A program made the translations under genes and the position numbers. From Calditrichota bacterium (lineage in GTDB: Bacteria; Electryoneota; RPQS01): a stretch of DNA of 46,387 nucleotides. The notes below the pieces were generated by a model. That model made no database searches. It was given only the letters and a program-made list of their open reading frames with translations, and was not told the origin of the DNA. Of the stretch, positions 26,239 through 35,686 are shown one piece after another (the first letter of the stretch is position 1; each line of letters begins with the position of its first letter). The stretch lies in NCBI GenBank assembly GCA_020637395.1, contig JACJWA010000005.1, positions 1-46,387 on the forward strand, in the 5' to 3' direction.

Positions 26239-29200
26239 TTACTTCAGCAGCACGACTTTTTGCACTGCGGTGTTTGCGCCGGACACGAGGCGGGCGAAAT
26301 AGACGCCCGAACCCAGCGCGGCGGCGTCAAAACGCGCGACGTGCGTTCCGGCGTTCAGGTTGGCATCCACAAGCGTCGCGACTTCGCGGCCAAGTGTGTC
26401 GTAGATCTTCAGCATGGTTTGTCCGCCATGCGGCAGGTCGAAACTCAACTCGGTCGAAGGATTGAACGGATTGGGATAGGCCGCATGAAAGGCGAAGCTC
26501 TGCGGAATCCCGACAGAAGGTTCTTCAGCCCCGAGATAAGCATCCGGCGGAGTAGTTGTAAAACGAATCGCGCGGCCCGCGGCCAGCGGTGCGACCGACG
26601 GCAGATAGCTATTGGCAAACGTAAGTCCGAGTCCGTTCAGGTGATAAGAATCCTGAATACCGACGGTACCAAAATTGTTGCCCGCGTCGGTGTTGGCAAT
26701 CTCCTTGTAAAGGAACAGAATCGAACCGTCGCCGCCGCCCTGCGGATATTCGAGGATTGCCTGGAAGATGCAGGAGTCGGCATTGGGCACGCTCTGATTG
26801 AGACCGGCACGGTTGCAGGTTCTCCATTGCACAATCGCGCGTCCGGATTCTTCGCGCAGGAAGATCTTGTGCGCCATATTGTCGTTGGGTTCGAACTCAT
26901 CGAGATACGAGATAAGATCGTCCCAGAACACACAGACCATCGAGGGCGGACCGATTGGCGAAGGAATTTCCCAGTTGCGGAATTCCGCCAGCGACGCGGT
27001 GCCGAAGGCCAGCCAGCCATTCGAACAAACGGTGATTGTGTTGTAGCTCTCGCCGTAGTAGGAGAACGGCGTGGTCAGGTTCAGAGTCTCTTTGGTGTCG
27101 TCGTACACGATGACTTCCGTTCCGCCCACACCGCCGAAGGCCGGATCGAGTTCGGTCCAGGAATAGGTCGGAGTGGATGAGAAGCCCGCGTCAATGTCTT
27201 CGTAGGCGTAGTAGCCGTAGCCATCCGGTCCGGTGGGAACGGTCGGTGCGACGGGTCCGGCAGTTAGATAGGCAACCTTGGTGGCAAACGGAACGCCGTT
27301 CCACGAGAAGTCGAAGCGCAAGAGGATTTGCCGACCGCGTGCGACGTCGCCGGGAAGTGCGGCGGTGAAGAAGGACGAGCTCGTCACCTCTTCACCCGGA
27401 TTCACGGCGCCCCAGTCCAGAGTGTTGTCGGGGAAACTAATCGCATTGTCATGGCTATGCACGGTGGCCGTGAGCGCGGCGGCGGCGGTTTCGCTGGTGT
27501 TCTTGATGCGCACAAAGATTGGAGCCGTCTCGCCCGGTGTCAATACTCCGTCATCGTCGTGAATTTCGAGCTCAAGAATTTTCGGATCGGGTGCGGCAAC
27601 ATCGAAGCTGAACAGACGCGTGACGCTGGCGGAACCATCGTTGAACGTCACTTCCAGAACGGGCTGCGTGCCGCTGGGAGCGTGGTCGGCCACGTCAATC
27701 GTGACGGCAGAGCTGGTCCCGCTGTTTCCCGGAGCAATTGATCCGGTGGACGCATTGCCGTTGACCACGGACGAGAACTCATCCGCGGACGCAACCGTGA
27801 TGGTCCATGTAGCGGCCTCGGTACCGTGGTTTTCGACCAGAAACGCGACGTCAAAAGTCTCGCCGGGATTCGGTTCGCCGTCAGCACCCGCGGAGAATTG
27901 ACCTTCGACAATGTGCGGATCGCGTGCTATCTGCGAGACCGCCTGATCGAAATGGCGCATGATGTATTCGGGGCGCCAGACGGTAATCTGAGCAGTTGCA
28001 GCGCTGCCCAGATTCACGGGCACCTGCGCCTGACCCGATTCATCGGTCAACTGCGTCCATGACGTGCTGTGAGTTCCGGCGTCACGAATCGCCACAATCG
28101 CGTCAGCGACGGGCTGTGCATCCGAGTCGGTGACATTTACGGTGACGACATTTTGACCCTGCGTGACCGAGCCGACGACGGCCGCGGTCAAGTTGCCCGG
28201 CTCACAGAAATAGAGCGGGACTTCGGGATCCCCGAGAATGTTGAACACATGGAAGCCATAGAAATGCACCTGATCACCGGGCGCGCGTTCCAGAGGATAC
28301 TGCCGATAGACTTCAAGTTTTCCAGCCAGAGCCAACGGCCCGTTGGCGCGCATACCATCTACGAGCATGCCCTGCGCCATCGCGGCGAGCATCGCGTTGT
28401 TGTGCTTGGTGTTCGTGTGCAAGTCGCTCGCACCAAAGAAGACAATCGCTCCGTTGGGTGCGGAGGGAGTTCCGAGTCCGGTGGTGAATTCTTCACCGAG
28501 GCTCGGGCCGCCGGGATAGGCGAAGTTTCCGCTTCCGCAGACGATTCCCCAGACCGCGGGGAATCTGCCGCCGACATTGATGTTTTGAATGTCCTGAATT
28601 CTCAGGACGGGATATTGCCAGGCCTGCGATCCCGCCCAACCGCGATACCAGACGGCGCACACACCCAGATTGATGTCCTGAACGATTTCTTCCGTCCACT
28701 CGGTCGCGCTTTCGGAATTGTCATGGTAATAGAACGTGTCCGCATCGGTGATGCAGCCGTCGCGCATGACGTATTCGCGCGCCCAGTTCATATTCCAGAC
28801 CGGAGTAACGGGGAATGTGCCGGAACCGTCGGAGTAGTTTCCGGCCACGCAGGTCAGGCTTTTGAACCACTGCGGGTCGCCGGTGAAGGGCGAGAATTCA
28901 TAGTCCACGGCCTTGCGGAAATAGGCAAGATACTCGGCGACGGACTGACCGGAGATACGGCCATGGAACACGTCGGCAATATAGTCATCGCCGTCCACGG
29001 CAAAGAGATAGTTGTCACCGACGGAAGATTCGTTGTTGTGTTCCGGATTGACGATCAACTCCGTCGGGAAAGAGGTGTTGCTGGTGTTGTAGTCACCGAT
29101 TACGATGCCGTACACAAGTGACGGCAGGGACTCATCGTGATAGGTGGCTGAAATGAAATTCCGCACACCTGCCTTGGTGGAATCGTTGAATTGCGCATAC

Positions 29201-29913
29201 ACATCGGCCAGCGTGACGATCTGCACCTGATAGCCCTTGCGGCGCTTGAGGTCCAGCCAGTCTTCATAGCGTGCCTGTCCGGCGAGATCGGTGCCCAGAA
29301 GCTTGGTCGAGCCGAGAATCAGCATACGCGCGGGAGCGTCAAGCGACACGTGCGGATGCAGATCATCGAGATTGTCAATCGAGTGCCGCAGCACGGGTTC
29401 GAAGGCCCAGTGCAGCGGCTGCGGATTGCGCACTTCATTGATGCCGATGCCGCCGGAAGTAACCACTTCGTATTCGACATGCCGGACGGCGCGCAGTCCT
29501 TCGCTGGTCATCAGGACCGGGGAAACCGACACGCCGACGATGCGCATCCCGTGAACAATGGCGGGTTCGCCCACGAGCACGAGCTCCTGCTCACTCCAGG
29601 GGACGTCTCCGAGATTCATGGCGGAGCTGACCGCCTCGCCGAGTTCGACTTGAAGCAGGTTGGCGACGGGAGCGCCGGTCGGGGCAATCGCGAGGAGCGA
29701 ACCCGTGCCGGAGAACTCGCCGAGCTCTTGCGCCGCAAAGGCCTGCGCAGCGACGGCTTCCTGATCGAAGTCATAACTCATCACTGTTCGTGATAGTGAT
29801 GCATTGAGTACTGTCTTGTGCACCATGTCCGCGTTGGTACTCGCGTAGGCAGACGCAACGAAGCACAGACAGAGCATCCAGAACAGATGTGTTGCCATGC
29901 GCGGTGTCTTCAT
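26239..29913 (-). CDS. Second gingipain-like (C25) T9SS cargo protein
   Basis: 1224 residues; GAGG upstream of the ATG at 29913 and a signal peptide (WMLCLCFVASAYAST). Order: propeptide-like region (to about 190), C25 caspase-like domain (about 200-560), Ig/CARDB-like domains (NPGETFDVAFLVENHG, LTPGETAPIFVRIKN), a nidogen-like domain (about 890-1080; CSNGWLAFGTAS) and a T9SS tail from about 1145 (AYPNPFNPSTEL ... KVVLLK). Cys459 (VCGSGNF) matches the gingipain nucleophile, but Arg424 (WYRGWAG) replaces the usual His, as in the 18785 protein. It may be a diverged or inactive peptidase, an adhesin, or use another base. Convergent with mscS across a shared terminator. Confidence 0.87.
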   Translation of the reverse strand: MKTPRMATHLFWMLCLCFVASAYASTNADMVHKTVLNASLSRTVMSYDFDQEAVAAQAFAAQELGEFSGTGSLLAIAPTGAPVANLLQVELGEAVSSAMNLGDVPWSEQELVLVGEPAIVHGMRIVGVSVSPVLMTSEGLRAVRHVEYEVVTSGGIGINEVRNPQPLHWAFEPVLRHSIDNLDDLHPHVSLDAPARMLILGSTKLLGTDLAGQARYEDWLDLKRRKGYQVQIVTLADVYAQFNDSTKAGVRNFISATYHDESLPSLVYGIVIGDYNTSNTSFPTELIVNPEHNNESSVGDNYLFAVDGDDYIADVFHGRISGQSVAEYLAYFRKAVDYEFSPFTGDPQWFKSLTCVAGNYSDGSGTFPVTPVWNMNWAREYVMRDGCITDADTFYYHDNSESATEWTEEIVQDINLGVCAVWYRGWAGSQAWQYPVLRIQDIQNINVGGRFPAVWGIVCGSGNFAYPGGPSLGEEFTTGLGTPSAPNGAIVFFGASDLHTNTKHNNAMLAAMAQGMLVDGMRANGPLALAGKLEVYRQYPLERAPGDQVHFYGFHVFNILGDPEVPLYFCEPGNLTAAVVGSVTQGQNVVTVNVTDSDAQPVADAIVAIRDAGTHSTSWTQLTDESGQAQVPVNLGSAATAQITVWRPEYIMRHFDQAVSQIARDPHIVEGQFSAGADGEPNPGETFDVAFLVENHGTEAATWTITVASADEFSSVVNGNASTGSIAPGNSGTSSAVTIDVADHAPSGTQPVLEVTFNDGSASVTRLFSFDVAAPDPKILELEIHDDDGVLTPGETAPIFVRIKNTSETAAAALTATVHSHDNAISFPDNTLDWGAVNPGEEVTSSSFFTAALPGDVARGRQILLRFDFSWNGVPFATKVAYLTAGPVAPTVPTGPDGYGYYAYEDIDAGFSSTPTYSWTELDPAFGGVGGTEVIVYDDTKETLNLTTPFSYYGESYNTITVCSNGWLAFGTASLAEFRNWEIPSPIGPPSMVCVFWDDLISYLDEFEPNDNMAHKIFLREESGRAIVQWRTCNRAGLNQSVPNADSCIFQAILEYPQGGGDGSILFLYKEIANTDAGNNFGTVGIQDSYHLNGLGLTFANSYLPSVAPLAAGRAIRFTTTPPDAYLGAEEPSVGIPQSFAFHAAYPNPFNPSTELSFDLPHGGQTMLKIYDTLGREVATLVDANLNAGTHVARFDAAALGSGVYFARLVSGANTAVQKVVLLK

Positions 29914-30063
29914 AACCGGGACCTCACTCGATTATTTGTAGTTTGAAAAATTCGCAATGTTTGCAAGAAACGCAAAGCTTGCGCAGGGTCACAACCGGTA
30001 AGTTATTCCCAAACAAGCTGTTTCGCAATAGTCGTCCTTAGATAAGGCGATTTCCGTGCCGGG

Positions 30064-31464
30064 TTAGAGAATGAACCGCGACAGGTCTTCGTCCTCGACA
30101 ATGTCTTTCAGCCGGGACTGCACGAAGCCCTTGGTGATGCGCACGTCCTTCTTGGTCATGTCGGCGGCATCGAAGAGCACGTCTTCCAAAAGCGTGGTCA
30201 GGATGGTGTGCAGTCTGCGCGCGCCGATATCTTCCGTGCGCTCGTTGACGTCGCAGGCGGTTTTGGCCAATTCGCGCAGGGCGTCGCGGGTGAACTCGAG
30301 CTTGACGCCTTCCGTGGCAAGCAGCGCCTGATATTGTTTGATCAGCGCGTTGCGCGGCTCGGTGAGAATCCGGTAGAACTCTTCTTCGCCCAAGCGATCC
30401 ATTTCCACGCGAATCGGGAAACGGCCCTGAAGCTCGGGAATCAAATCGGAAGGTTTGACGTTCGAGAAGGCACCCGCTGCGATAAACAAGACATGATCCG
30501 TTTTCACCGGGCCGTACTTGGTGGTGACGGTGGTACCTTCAACGACGGGCAGAATGTCGCGCTGCACACCGGAGCGCGAGACATCGGGACCGCCTTCGCC
30601 GTCGGATGCGGAGACAATTTTGTCAATCTCATCAAAGAAGACGATACCGAGTGCCTCGGTGCGGCGAATGGCTTCGCGAACGACGCGGTCCATGTCTATC
30701 TCGCGGTCGAACTCTTCTTCGAAGAGCAGCTCACGCGCTTCGGGAATCGTGGCTTCGATCAGTTTTCGGCGTGTGGCGCCTTCGCCCATGGCTTCAGGGA
30801 GATTGAAGCCCATTTCCTCGATGCCCTGCGCGGAGAAGATCTGCATCAGGGGCATGGAGGATTCGCTGACTTCGATCTCAACGGTTTCCTCGTCGAGCTT
30901 TCCGGCGCGGAGCTCTTCGCGCAGTTCGGCGCGGCGCTTCTTGTAGGCTTCAAGTTTCGCGGCGCGTTCTTCGCGCGAAGTTTCTTTGGCGTGCTCGTCG
31001 GTTTCATCGGCTTCACCGAAGGGCGGCGGCAGCAAGAGATCGAGCAATCTTTCTTCGATCAGCGCGTCGAGTTTGCCGTGAGCGGAATCCATGTATTCGG
31101 CGCGCACGCGTGCGACGGCCAGATCCGTGAGATCACGCACCATGGATTCCACATCGCGTCCGACATAGCCGACTTCGGTGTACTTTGAAGCTTCGACTTT
31201 GATGAACGGCGCACCGGCCAGGTTCGCGAGCCTGCGCGCGAGTTCGGTTTTGCCGACGCCGGTCGGACCGATCAGAATGATATTGTTCGGATAGATTTCA
31301 TCGCGCAGTTCCCCTTCCACCTGCTGCCGCCTCCAACGGTTGCGCAACGCGATGGCGACGGCTTTCTTGGCGGCGGCCTGCCCGACGATGTAATTGTCAA
31401 GCTCTTTGACAATCTCACGCGGAGAAAGCTGCGGAATCTGCAGCGGATTGTTCTTGGGAGTCAT
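30064..31464 (-). CDS. hslU: HslU, ATPase of the HslUV protease
   Basis: 466 residues. HslU is an AAA+ unfoldase that feeds proteins to HslV. Visible features: N-terminal LSPREIVKELDNYIVGQ, Walker A GPTGVGKT (66-73), the pore motif area EVGYVGRDVE, a charged insertion (I domain, about 130-240), Walker B VFFDEIDK, sensor region AAGAFSNVKPSDLIPELQGRFPIR (split across 340-365), and the C-terminal DLSRFIL that docks into HslV. It begins 2 nt after the hslV stop, the standard hslVU order. Confidence 0.98.
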   Translation of the reverse strand: MTPKNNPLQIPQLSPREIVKELDNYIVGQAAAKKAVAIALRNRWRRQQVEGELRDEIYPNNIILIGPTGVGKTELARRLANLAGAPFIKVEASKYTEVGYVGRDVESMVRDLTDLAVARVRAEYMDSAHGKLDALIEERLLDLLLPPPFGEADETDEHAKETSREERAAKLEAYKKRRAELREELRAGKLDEETVEIEVSESSMPLMQIFSAQGIEEMGFNLPEAMGEGATRRKLIEATIPEARELLFEEEFDREIDMDRVVREAIRRTEALGIVFFDEIDKIVSASDGEGGPDVSRSGVQRDILPVVEGTTVTTKYGPVKTDHVLFIAAGAFSNVKPSDLIPELQGRFPIRVEMDRLGEEEFYRILTEPRNALIKQYQALLATEGVKLEFTRDALRELAKTACDVNERTEDIGARRLHTILTTLLEDVLFDAADMTKKDVRITKGFVQSRLKDIVEDEDLSRFIL

Positions 31465-31466
31465 GG

Positions 31467-32009
31467 TTATTCGCCCAAGACCTCAATCGTGAGATTGGAG
31501 TTGGTGAAGACGCAGATCTGCGATGCGATCTCGAGCGCGGCGCAGGCGATGTCTTTTGCGGACATCTCCGTGTGCTGATAGAGCGCGCGCGCGGCGGACA
31601 GAGCGAAAGAACCACCTGAACCGAGTGCAATCAAGTCATCGTCGGGTTCGATGACTTCGCCGAGTCCCGAGACCAGATACATCTTGGTCTTGTCCATCAC
31701 GACCATGTCCGCCTCGAGGCGCCGCAGGTTGCGGTCCATGCGCCACTCTTTGGCCATGTCGAGCGCACTCATGGTCAGATTGCCGTTGTGCTGTTTCAGT
31801 TTGCCTTCAAAGATGTCCAGCAGTGCGAGCGCGTCGGCGGCTCCGCCGGCGTATCCGACGAGGACCTGATCTTCGAAGATTTTGCGCACCTTGCGGCCCT
31901 TGCTCTTGATGATGGTGTCATCGAGAGTCAGTTGTCCGTCGCCGCAGATGGCGCACTGACCGTTACGGCGCACGGCGAGAATTGTAGTTCCGTGGTATTT
32001 GCTGTTCAT
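31467..32009 (-). CDS. hslV: HslV, peptidase of the HslUV protease
   Basis: 180 residues. HslV is the threonine peptidase of the bacterial proteasome-like complex. The nucleophile after processing is Thr8 in HGTTILAVRRNG; the GDGQ and GSGGSFALSAARAL motifs are present. A seven-residue propeptide (MNSKYHG) would be removed. It lies between dnaG (6 nt upstream) and hslU (2 nt downstream), all on one strand. No clear ribosome site precedes the ATG, suggesting translation coupled to dnaG. Confidence 0.98.
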   Translation of the reverse strand: MNSKYHGTTILAVRRNGQCAICGDGQLTLDDTIIKSKGRKVRKIFEDQVLVGYAGGAADALALLDIFEGKLKQHNGNLTMSALDMAKEWRMDRNLRRLEADMVVMDKTKMYLVSGLGEVIEPDDDLIALGSGGSFALSAARALYQHTEMSAKDIACAALEIASQICVFTNSNLTIEVLGE

Positions 32010-32015
32010 GGGAAG

Positions 32016-33788
32016 TTAGTGTGATGTGCCGCGCAGTTCTTTTTCGCGGGCGATGAGATCCATCAGCGTGCGCGGCAGGGTTGCGTTGTCGGGTTCGAGC
32101 CGGATGCGCTGTTTGACGTCGTCAATCTGCTGCCGCACGGTTTCAATCGTCAAGGCTTTCAGGCAATCCAAAGCGGTTCTGCGGTCAATCTCAACGCGTT
32201 TTTCGTCTTCGAGGTCGTCTTCGGATTCGCAGGCGGCCACGAAGTCGCGTTCCGGCGGCTCAGGAAACGAATTCAAAAGTGTGGTCACGTCAGGATAGCG
32301 ATGCACAGCCTGTGCTTCTTGCAAGGTGTCGAGAATGCGTTTCAGCCGAGGATCCTTCACGTCCTGCGGGGACCACTCTTTGAACACCGAATCGCGAATC
32401 TCGTGCGAGCGAATCAGTGCTTTGGTCAGAAGAGTTTCCACCCCTTTGGGCGGCCAGGCCGGAGCGGTGCGCACGGCGGTGTCGCGCGGAACGGGCTTGC
32501 GCATCTGAGACAGTTCAGCAAGAAGAGTTTCCGTGGAGAGTCCGGTGTTCGCGGCGATCTGCTGCACAAAGGTTTCGCGTTCGATGGTCGAAGGAATCAG
32601 CGCGGCGGTTTGCACCAATTCCCGCGCAATTTGCGCGAGCGTCGCGTCTTGAGCGCGTCTGCGGTCCACATGAAACTTGACGACGGGTTTGGAGTGATTG
32701 ACCAATTCCCACACGGCTTCGGAACCGTGCGCACGCACAAAGGAATCCGGGTCGTCACCGCCGGGAATCTCGACGATCTGCGGTTCGGCTCCGCAGGAGA
32801 GCAGCACGTCGGCGGCTCTGCGCGCGGCGGTCAGCCCCGGGTCATCTCCATCATAGACAATAAACACATTTCGCGCAAACCGCAACAACAGTCTGGCCTG
32901 CTGCTCGGTCAGCGCGGTGCCCAAGCTTGCGCAGACACAGCGAATACCCGCCGCGGCAAGCGAGATCGCATCCGTGTAACCTTCCACAAGGATGACGCGT
33001 TCCTGACGGCGAATTTCGTTACGCGCCTCCCACAATCCGAACAGCTCGCGCCCCTTGACATAGGCGGCGGTTTCAGGTGAGTTGATGTATTTCGCGGCAG
33101 GTTCGCCGGGCTCGGGTTCGCTCAGTCTGCGTCCTCCGAAAGCAATGACACGCCCGGACAGATTGCGAATGGGAAACATCACTCTATCGCGAAACGCATC
33201 GTAAGGACGTCCAGCCTGCTGTCCGACCTTCAAAAGTCCGGCTTTGACAAAGGTCTCCACGGATTGCGTGCTGTCCGCGGCTTTCCTGGCCAATCCGTCC
33301 CAGCCATCCGGAGCGTAGCCGATCATGTAGGCGCGAATAATCTCTTCATCAAATCCGCGCTGCAGCAGATACTGCATGGCATGTTTAGCGCCATCGCTGG
33401 TTTGATTCAGGAGCTGCGTATGGAAGTAGTCGCGGGCCAGTTGATTGGCTTCGACGATGAGTTCACTTTCCGTCGGTCCGTCGCCTTCGCGCCGCGAATA
33501 GGCCGGAAGCTCGATGTGCGCACGTTCGGCGAGCATCTTGACGGCCTCGATGAACGAGACGCGTTCGAGCTCCATGACAAACCCGAAGACATTGCCCCGG
33601 CGGTTACAGCCGTAGCAATGGAATGTTTGCCGCCCGGGATTGACCGCGAAACTGGGGGTGTTTTCCTCGTGAAACGGACAGAGGCCAAAATAGTTCTGAC
33701 CCCGTCGCTTTAATGCGACGTACTCTTGCACGACTCCAACGATTTCGTTGGCCAGGCGAACCTCTTCGAGTTTGTCTTCCGGTATCAA
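32016..33788 (-). CDS. dnaG: DNA primase
   Basis: 590 residues. DnaG makes RNA primers for replication. The CHC2 zinc finger is at the N-terminus (Cys37, His40, Cys58, Cys61), followed by the catalytic core and Toprim domain (ILVEGYTDAISL and VFIVYDGDDPG), and a helicase-binding C-terminal region. The start is TTG at 33788 (MIPEDKLEEVR) without a clear ribosome site. The usual partners rpsU and rpoD are not adjacent; here it precedes hslVU with 6 nt between. Confidence 0.97.
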   Translation of the reverse strand: MIPEDKLEEVRLANEIVGVVQEYVALKRRGQNYFGLCPFHEENTPSFAVNPGRQTFHCYGCNRRGNVFGFVMELERVSFIEAVKMLAERAHIELPAYSRREGDGPTESELIVEANQLARDYFHTQLLNQTSDGAKHAMQYLLQRGFDEEIIRAYMIGYAPDGWDGLARKAADSTQSVETFVKAGLLKVGQQAGRPYDAFRDRVMFPIRNLSGRVIAFGGRRLSEPEPGEPAAKYINSPETAAYVKGRELFGLWEARNEIRRQERVILVEGYTDAISLAAAGIRCVCASLGTALTEQQARLLLRFARNVFIVYDGDDPGLTAARRAADVLLSCGAEPQIVEIPGGDDPDSFVRAHGSEAVWELVNHSKPVVKFHVDRRRAQDATLAQIARELVQTAALIPSTIERETFVQQIAANTGLSTETLLAELSQMRKPVPRDTAVRTAPAWPPKGVETLLTKALIRSHEIRDSVFKEWSPQDVKDPRLKRILDTLQEAQAVHRYPDVTTLLNSFPEPPERDFVAACESEDDLEDEKRVEIDRRTALDCLKALTIETVRQQIDDVKQRIRLEPDNATLPRTLMDLIAREKELRGTSH

Positions 33789-33859
33789 GTTGTTTTAATT
33801 GTGGTTACGCTGCTGGCACTTTAGTTGCCATTAGTGAGTTTAAGAGGGGAAGAACCCGG

Positions 33860-34066
33860 ATGAGGAAAACAATGAGATACGATGAACGACGGCCACACTG
33901 GTTGGTATTCGCGGAAAGTGCTCCGGATGAGGAGGACTGGTACCGCCTGATGATTGAGAATCCGGCGAACGGCCAGATTTCAACTATATCAACCAATATC
34001 ATAGACTTAGAAGGTCCCAAACGGAGCGACGAAACGACATCTCCGCAGGCTCCGCCCATGCCCTGA
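33860..34066 (+). CDS. Small hypothetical protein
   Basis: 68 residues from the ATG at 33860, with GGGGAAG seven nt upstream; a second ATG four codons later is possible. The sequence (MRKTMRYDERRPHWLVFAES...) has many charged and aromatic residues, no membrane segment, and a Pro-rich end (TTSPQAPPMP). I do not recognise a family. It is divergent from dnaG and followed by a bidirectional terminator, which supports it as a real short transcript. Confidence 0.5.
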   Translation: MRKTMRYDERRPHWLVFAESAPDEEDWYRLMIENPANGQISTISTNIIDLEGPKRSDETTSPQAPPMP

Positions 34067-34122
34067 GCGTGCAGACCGCGCAGTCCCTGCGTGGTCCGGC
34101 AAAGACTATTAAGAAACGAAAA

Positions 34123-34148
34123 AACCGCGCCTCTCACAAGGCGCGGTT
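34123..34148. terminator. Bidirectional terminator between the small gene and the LemA-like gene
   Basis: A perfect 9-bp stem AACCGCGCC / GGCGCGGTT with an 8-nt loop, preceded by an A-run and followed by CTTATTTT, lies between convergent genes. Confidence 0.85.
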
Positions 34149-34174
34149 CTTATTTTGAAGTGGAACCGACCCGC

Positions 34175-34711
34175 CTATCCAGGAATGGCAGGTTTTGGTG
34201 GGACGGTGAAGAGCAGGGAAATGACTTTGCCGGAGAATGAATCCAGAACGCGATTGTATTTTCCCGCCGCATCGTTGTAGCCCTGCAGCGCCGATTCGGA
34301 AACCAGCCGTTGTGCCTCATAGGAGCCGCGCCACTCTTTGAACAGGTCGGACTGAATGAGTTGAGGATACTCAGACGCGATGCCAGCCACATCACGGATT
34401 GCTTTGGCACGCAGCAAGTGGCGGTGGATCGCCGCATCCGGACTGCTTCCTGCAGAGTTTTCCGCCAGTTCGTCCCGCGCGTGTTCGGCAATCGTCCTTG
34501 CGCGTGAATCGTATGGGTTTGTCATATCCGTAAGCTCCGAGAGCAAGTCATCCGCAGGCGATCCGGCGGCCTCCCAGGAGGAAAAGCGGGATTTCGCCTC
34601 GAGATTCAGTTGAGCAAGCTCGGAGTAGCTTTGATAAACCCCGAAAGCCAGCGCGAAGCCGGCCATCAGAATGGCTACGAAAAGATATGCAGCGAGTCGT
34701 AAAGCCTTCAA
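34175..34711 (-). CDS. LemA-like membrane-anchored protein
   Basis: 178 residues with one N-terminal membrane segment (about 6-26) and a helical remainder. LemA-family features include the early YQSYSELAQLNLEAKSRFSSWE helix and the late pattern YPQLIQSDLFKEW...RLVSESALQGYNDAAGKYN, close to the family ending in YN..V..YN. The function of LemA proteins is unknown. They often neighbour TPM-domain genes; here a TPM gene lies on the same strand 1 kb upstream, separated by an opposite-strand sigma factor pair. The protein is slightly short and diverged, so confidence is moderate. Confidence 0.7.
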   Translation of the reverse strand: MKALRLAAYLFVAILMAGFALAFGVYQSYSELAQLNLEAKSRFSSWEAAGSPADDLLSELTDMTNPYDSRARTIAEHARDELAENSAGSSPDAAIHRHLLRAKAIRDVAGIASEYPQLIQSDLFKEWRGSYEAQRLVSESALQGYNDAAGKYNRVLDSFSGKVISLLFTVPPKPAIPG

Positions 34712-34811
34712 GAACTAACCTCTATAAGCACAGTCTCACCAATTGCGGAGAATTTTGGGACAAGCATGTAACTTCCGGCGTGCAATTCCGTATTATGAGT
34801 GAACGGACGAC

Positions 34812-35300
34812 ATGCAGCATTTCGAAGCTATATACCAGAAATACGCGCCGGACTTGTATCGCTTTGCTTACAGTCTGACGCTGGACGCCGACGCGGCGAA
34901 GGACATTGCCGCCGAGACGTTTGCGCGTGCCCTGCTGGTTTATGATCCGAAACGTCAGCCGACGGTCCGCTCGTTTCTGTTTTCAATTGCTCACAAGCTA
35001 ACCATTGACCATTTGAGGCGGCGCGGCAGATCGGAAGATCTGGATCCCGACACACTGAGTCTGGCTCCATTGTTTGAAGACCAGACCGAGCATCGGGACG
35101 AGCTTCTGGCGACGCTGCTTCATCTCAGAACCTTCCCGGAGTTGGACCGCGACGCGATTCTTTTGCGGGCGCAAGGGCTCGGCTACGACGAGATTTCGGC
35201 GGCACTCGGAGTGTCTGTCGCCGCCTGTAAGGTACGTGTTCATCGCGCAAGACTCAAGCTCGCGGAGTGGCGGGCGAAAAATTTAGAAGAGCATTCATAA
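34812..35300 (+). CDS. ECF-family RNA polymerase sigma factor
   Basis: 162 residues. Region 2 (FEAIYQKYAPDLYRFAYSLT ... RSFLFSIAHKLTIDHLRRR) and region 4 (LGYDEISAALGVSVAACKVRVHRARLKL) are both visible with no other domain, the ECF layout. It would direct RNA polymerase to a small regulon, probably for an envelope stress. The next gene, 2 nt after the stop, encodes a small membrane protein that fits an anti-sigma factor. A GTAACT-N17-TATTAT arrangement (34768-34796) just upstream could be an autoregulated promoter, but this is weak. The ribosome site is poor. Confidence 0.9.
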   Translation: MQHFEAIYQKYAPDLYRFAYSLTLDADAAKDIAAETFARALLVYDPKRQPTVRSFLFSIAHKLTIDHLRRRGRSEDLDPDTLSLAPLFEDQTEHRDELLATLLHLRTFPELDRDAILLRAQGLGYDEISAALGVSVAACKVRVHRARLKLAEWRAKNLEEHS

Positions 35301-35302
35301 CC

Positions 35303-35674
35303 ATGCAAGCAGACATCACTCGGGAGATCGTGCTCGATTTGGTTCCGGGCTACCTCGCAGGAGACGCCTCGCCGGAAACCAGAGCCCTTGTGGAGCGCTA
35401 CGCGCAGGCAGATCCGTACATTCGGAGGGTACTTGACGCGGGCGAGAGTTTTCAGGACACATTGAGTCCCAAGATACAAACACCGGATATGGAAATGGAA
35501 ACACTGAAACACACACGGAGCTGCGTGCAGCGGCAGGTCATCTTTCTTGCGCTGGGCATAGCGGGAACGATGCTGGCGGTCAGTTTTGGCTGGGGAGGAA
35601 CGTTCCTTGCCGCGGGATTCTGGATCCTCTACTTTTTGCGGAGGGAAAAGATGAACGACCTGCTTTTCAAGTAA
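35303..35674 (+). CDS. Putative zinc-less anti-sigma factor, two membrane segments
   Basis: 123 residues from the ATG at 35303, 2 nt after the sigma factor stop. The N-terminus (ITREIVLDLVPGYLAGDASPETRALVERY) resembles the start of zinc-finger anti-sigma domains but lacks the His-Cys-Cys motif. Two hydrophobic segments follow (about 74-90 and 93-110), ending in a short basic tail. The position after an ECF sigma gene suggests it holds the sigma factor at the membrane; this is inference from context. The protein is too short to have a real periplasmic sensor domain. Confidence 0.65.
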   Translation: MQADITREIVLDLVPGYLAGDASPETRALVERYAQADPYIRRVLDAGESFQDTLSPKIQTPDMEMETLKHTRSCVQRQVIFLALGIAGTMLAVSFGWGGTFLAAGFWILYFLRREKMNDLLFK

Positions 35675-35686
35675 GGCTCGGCGGAC

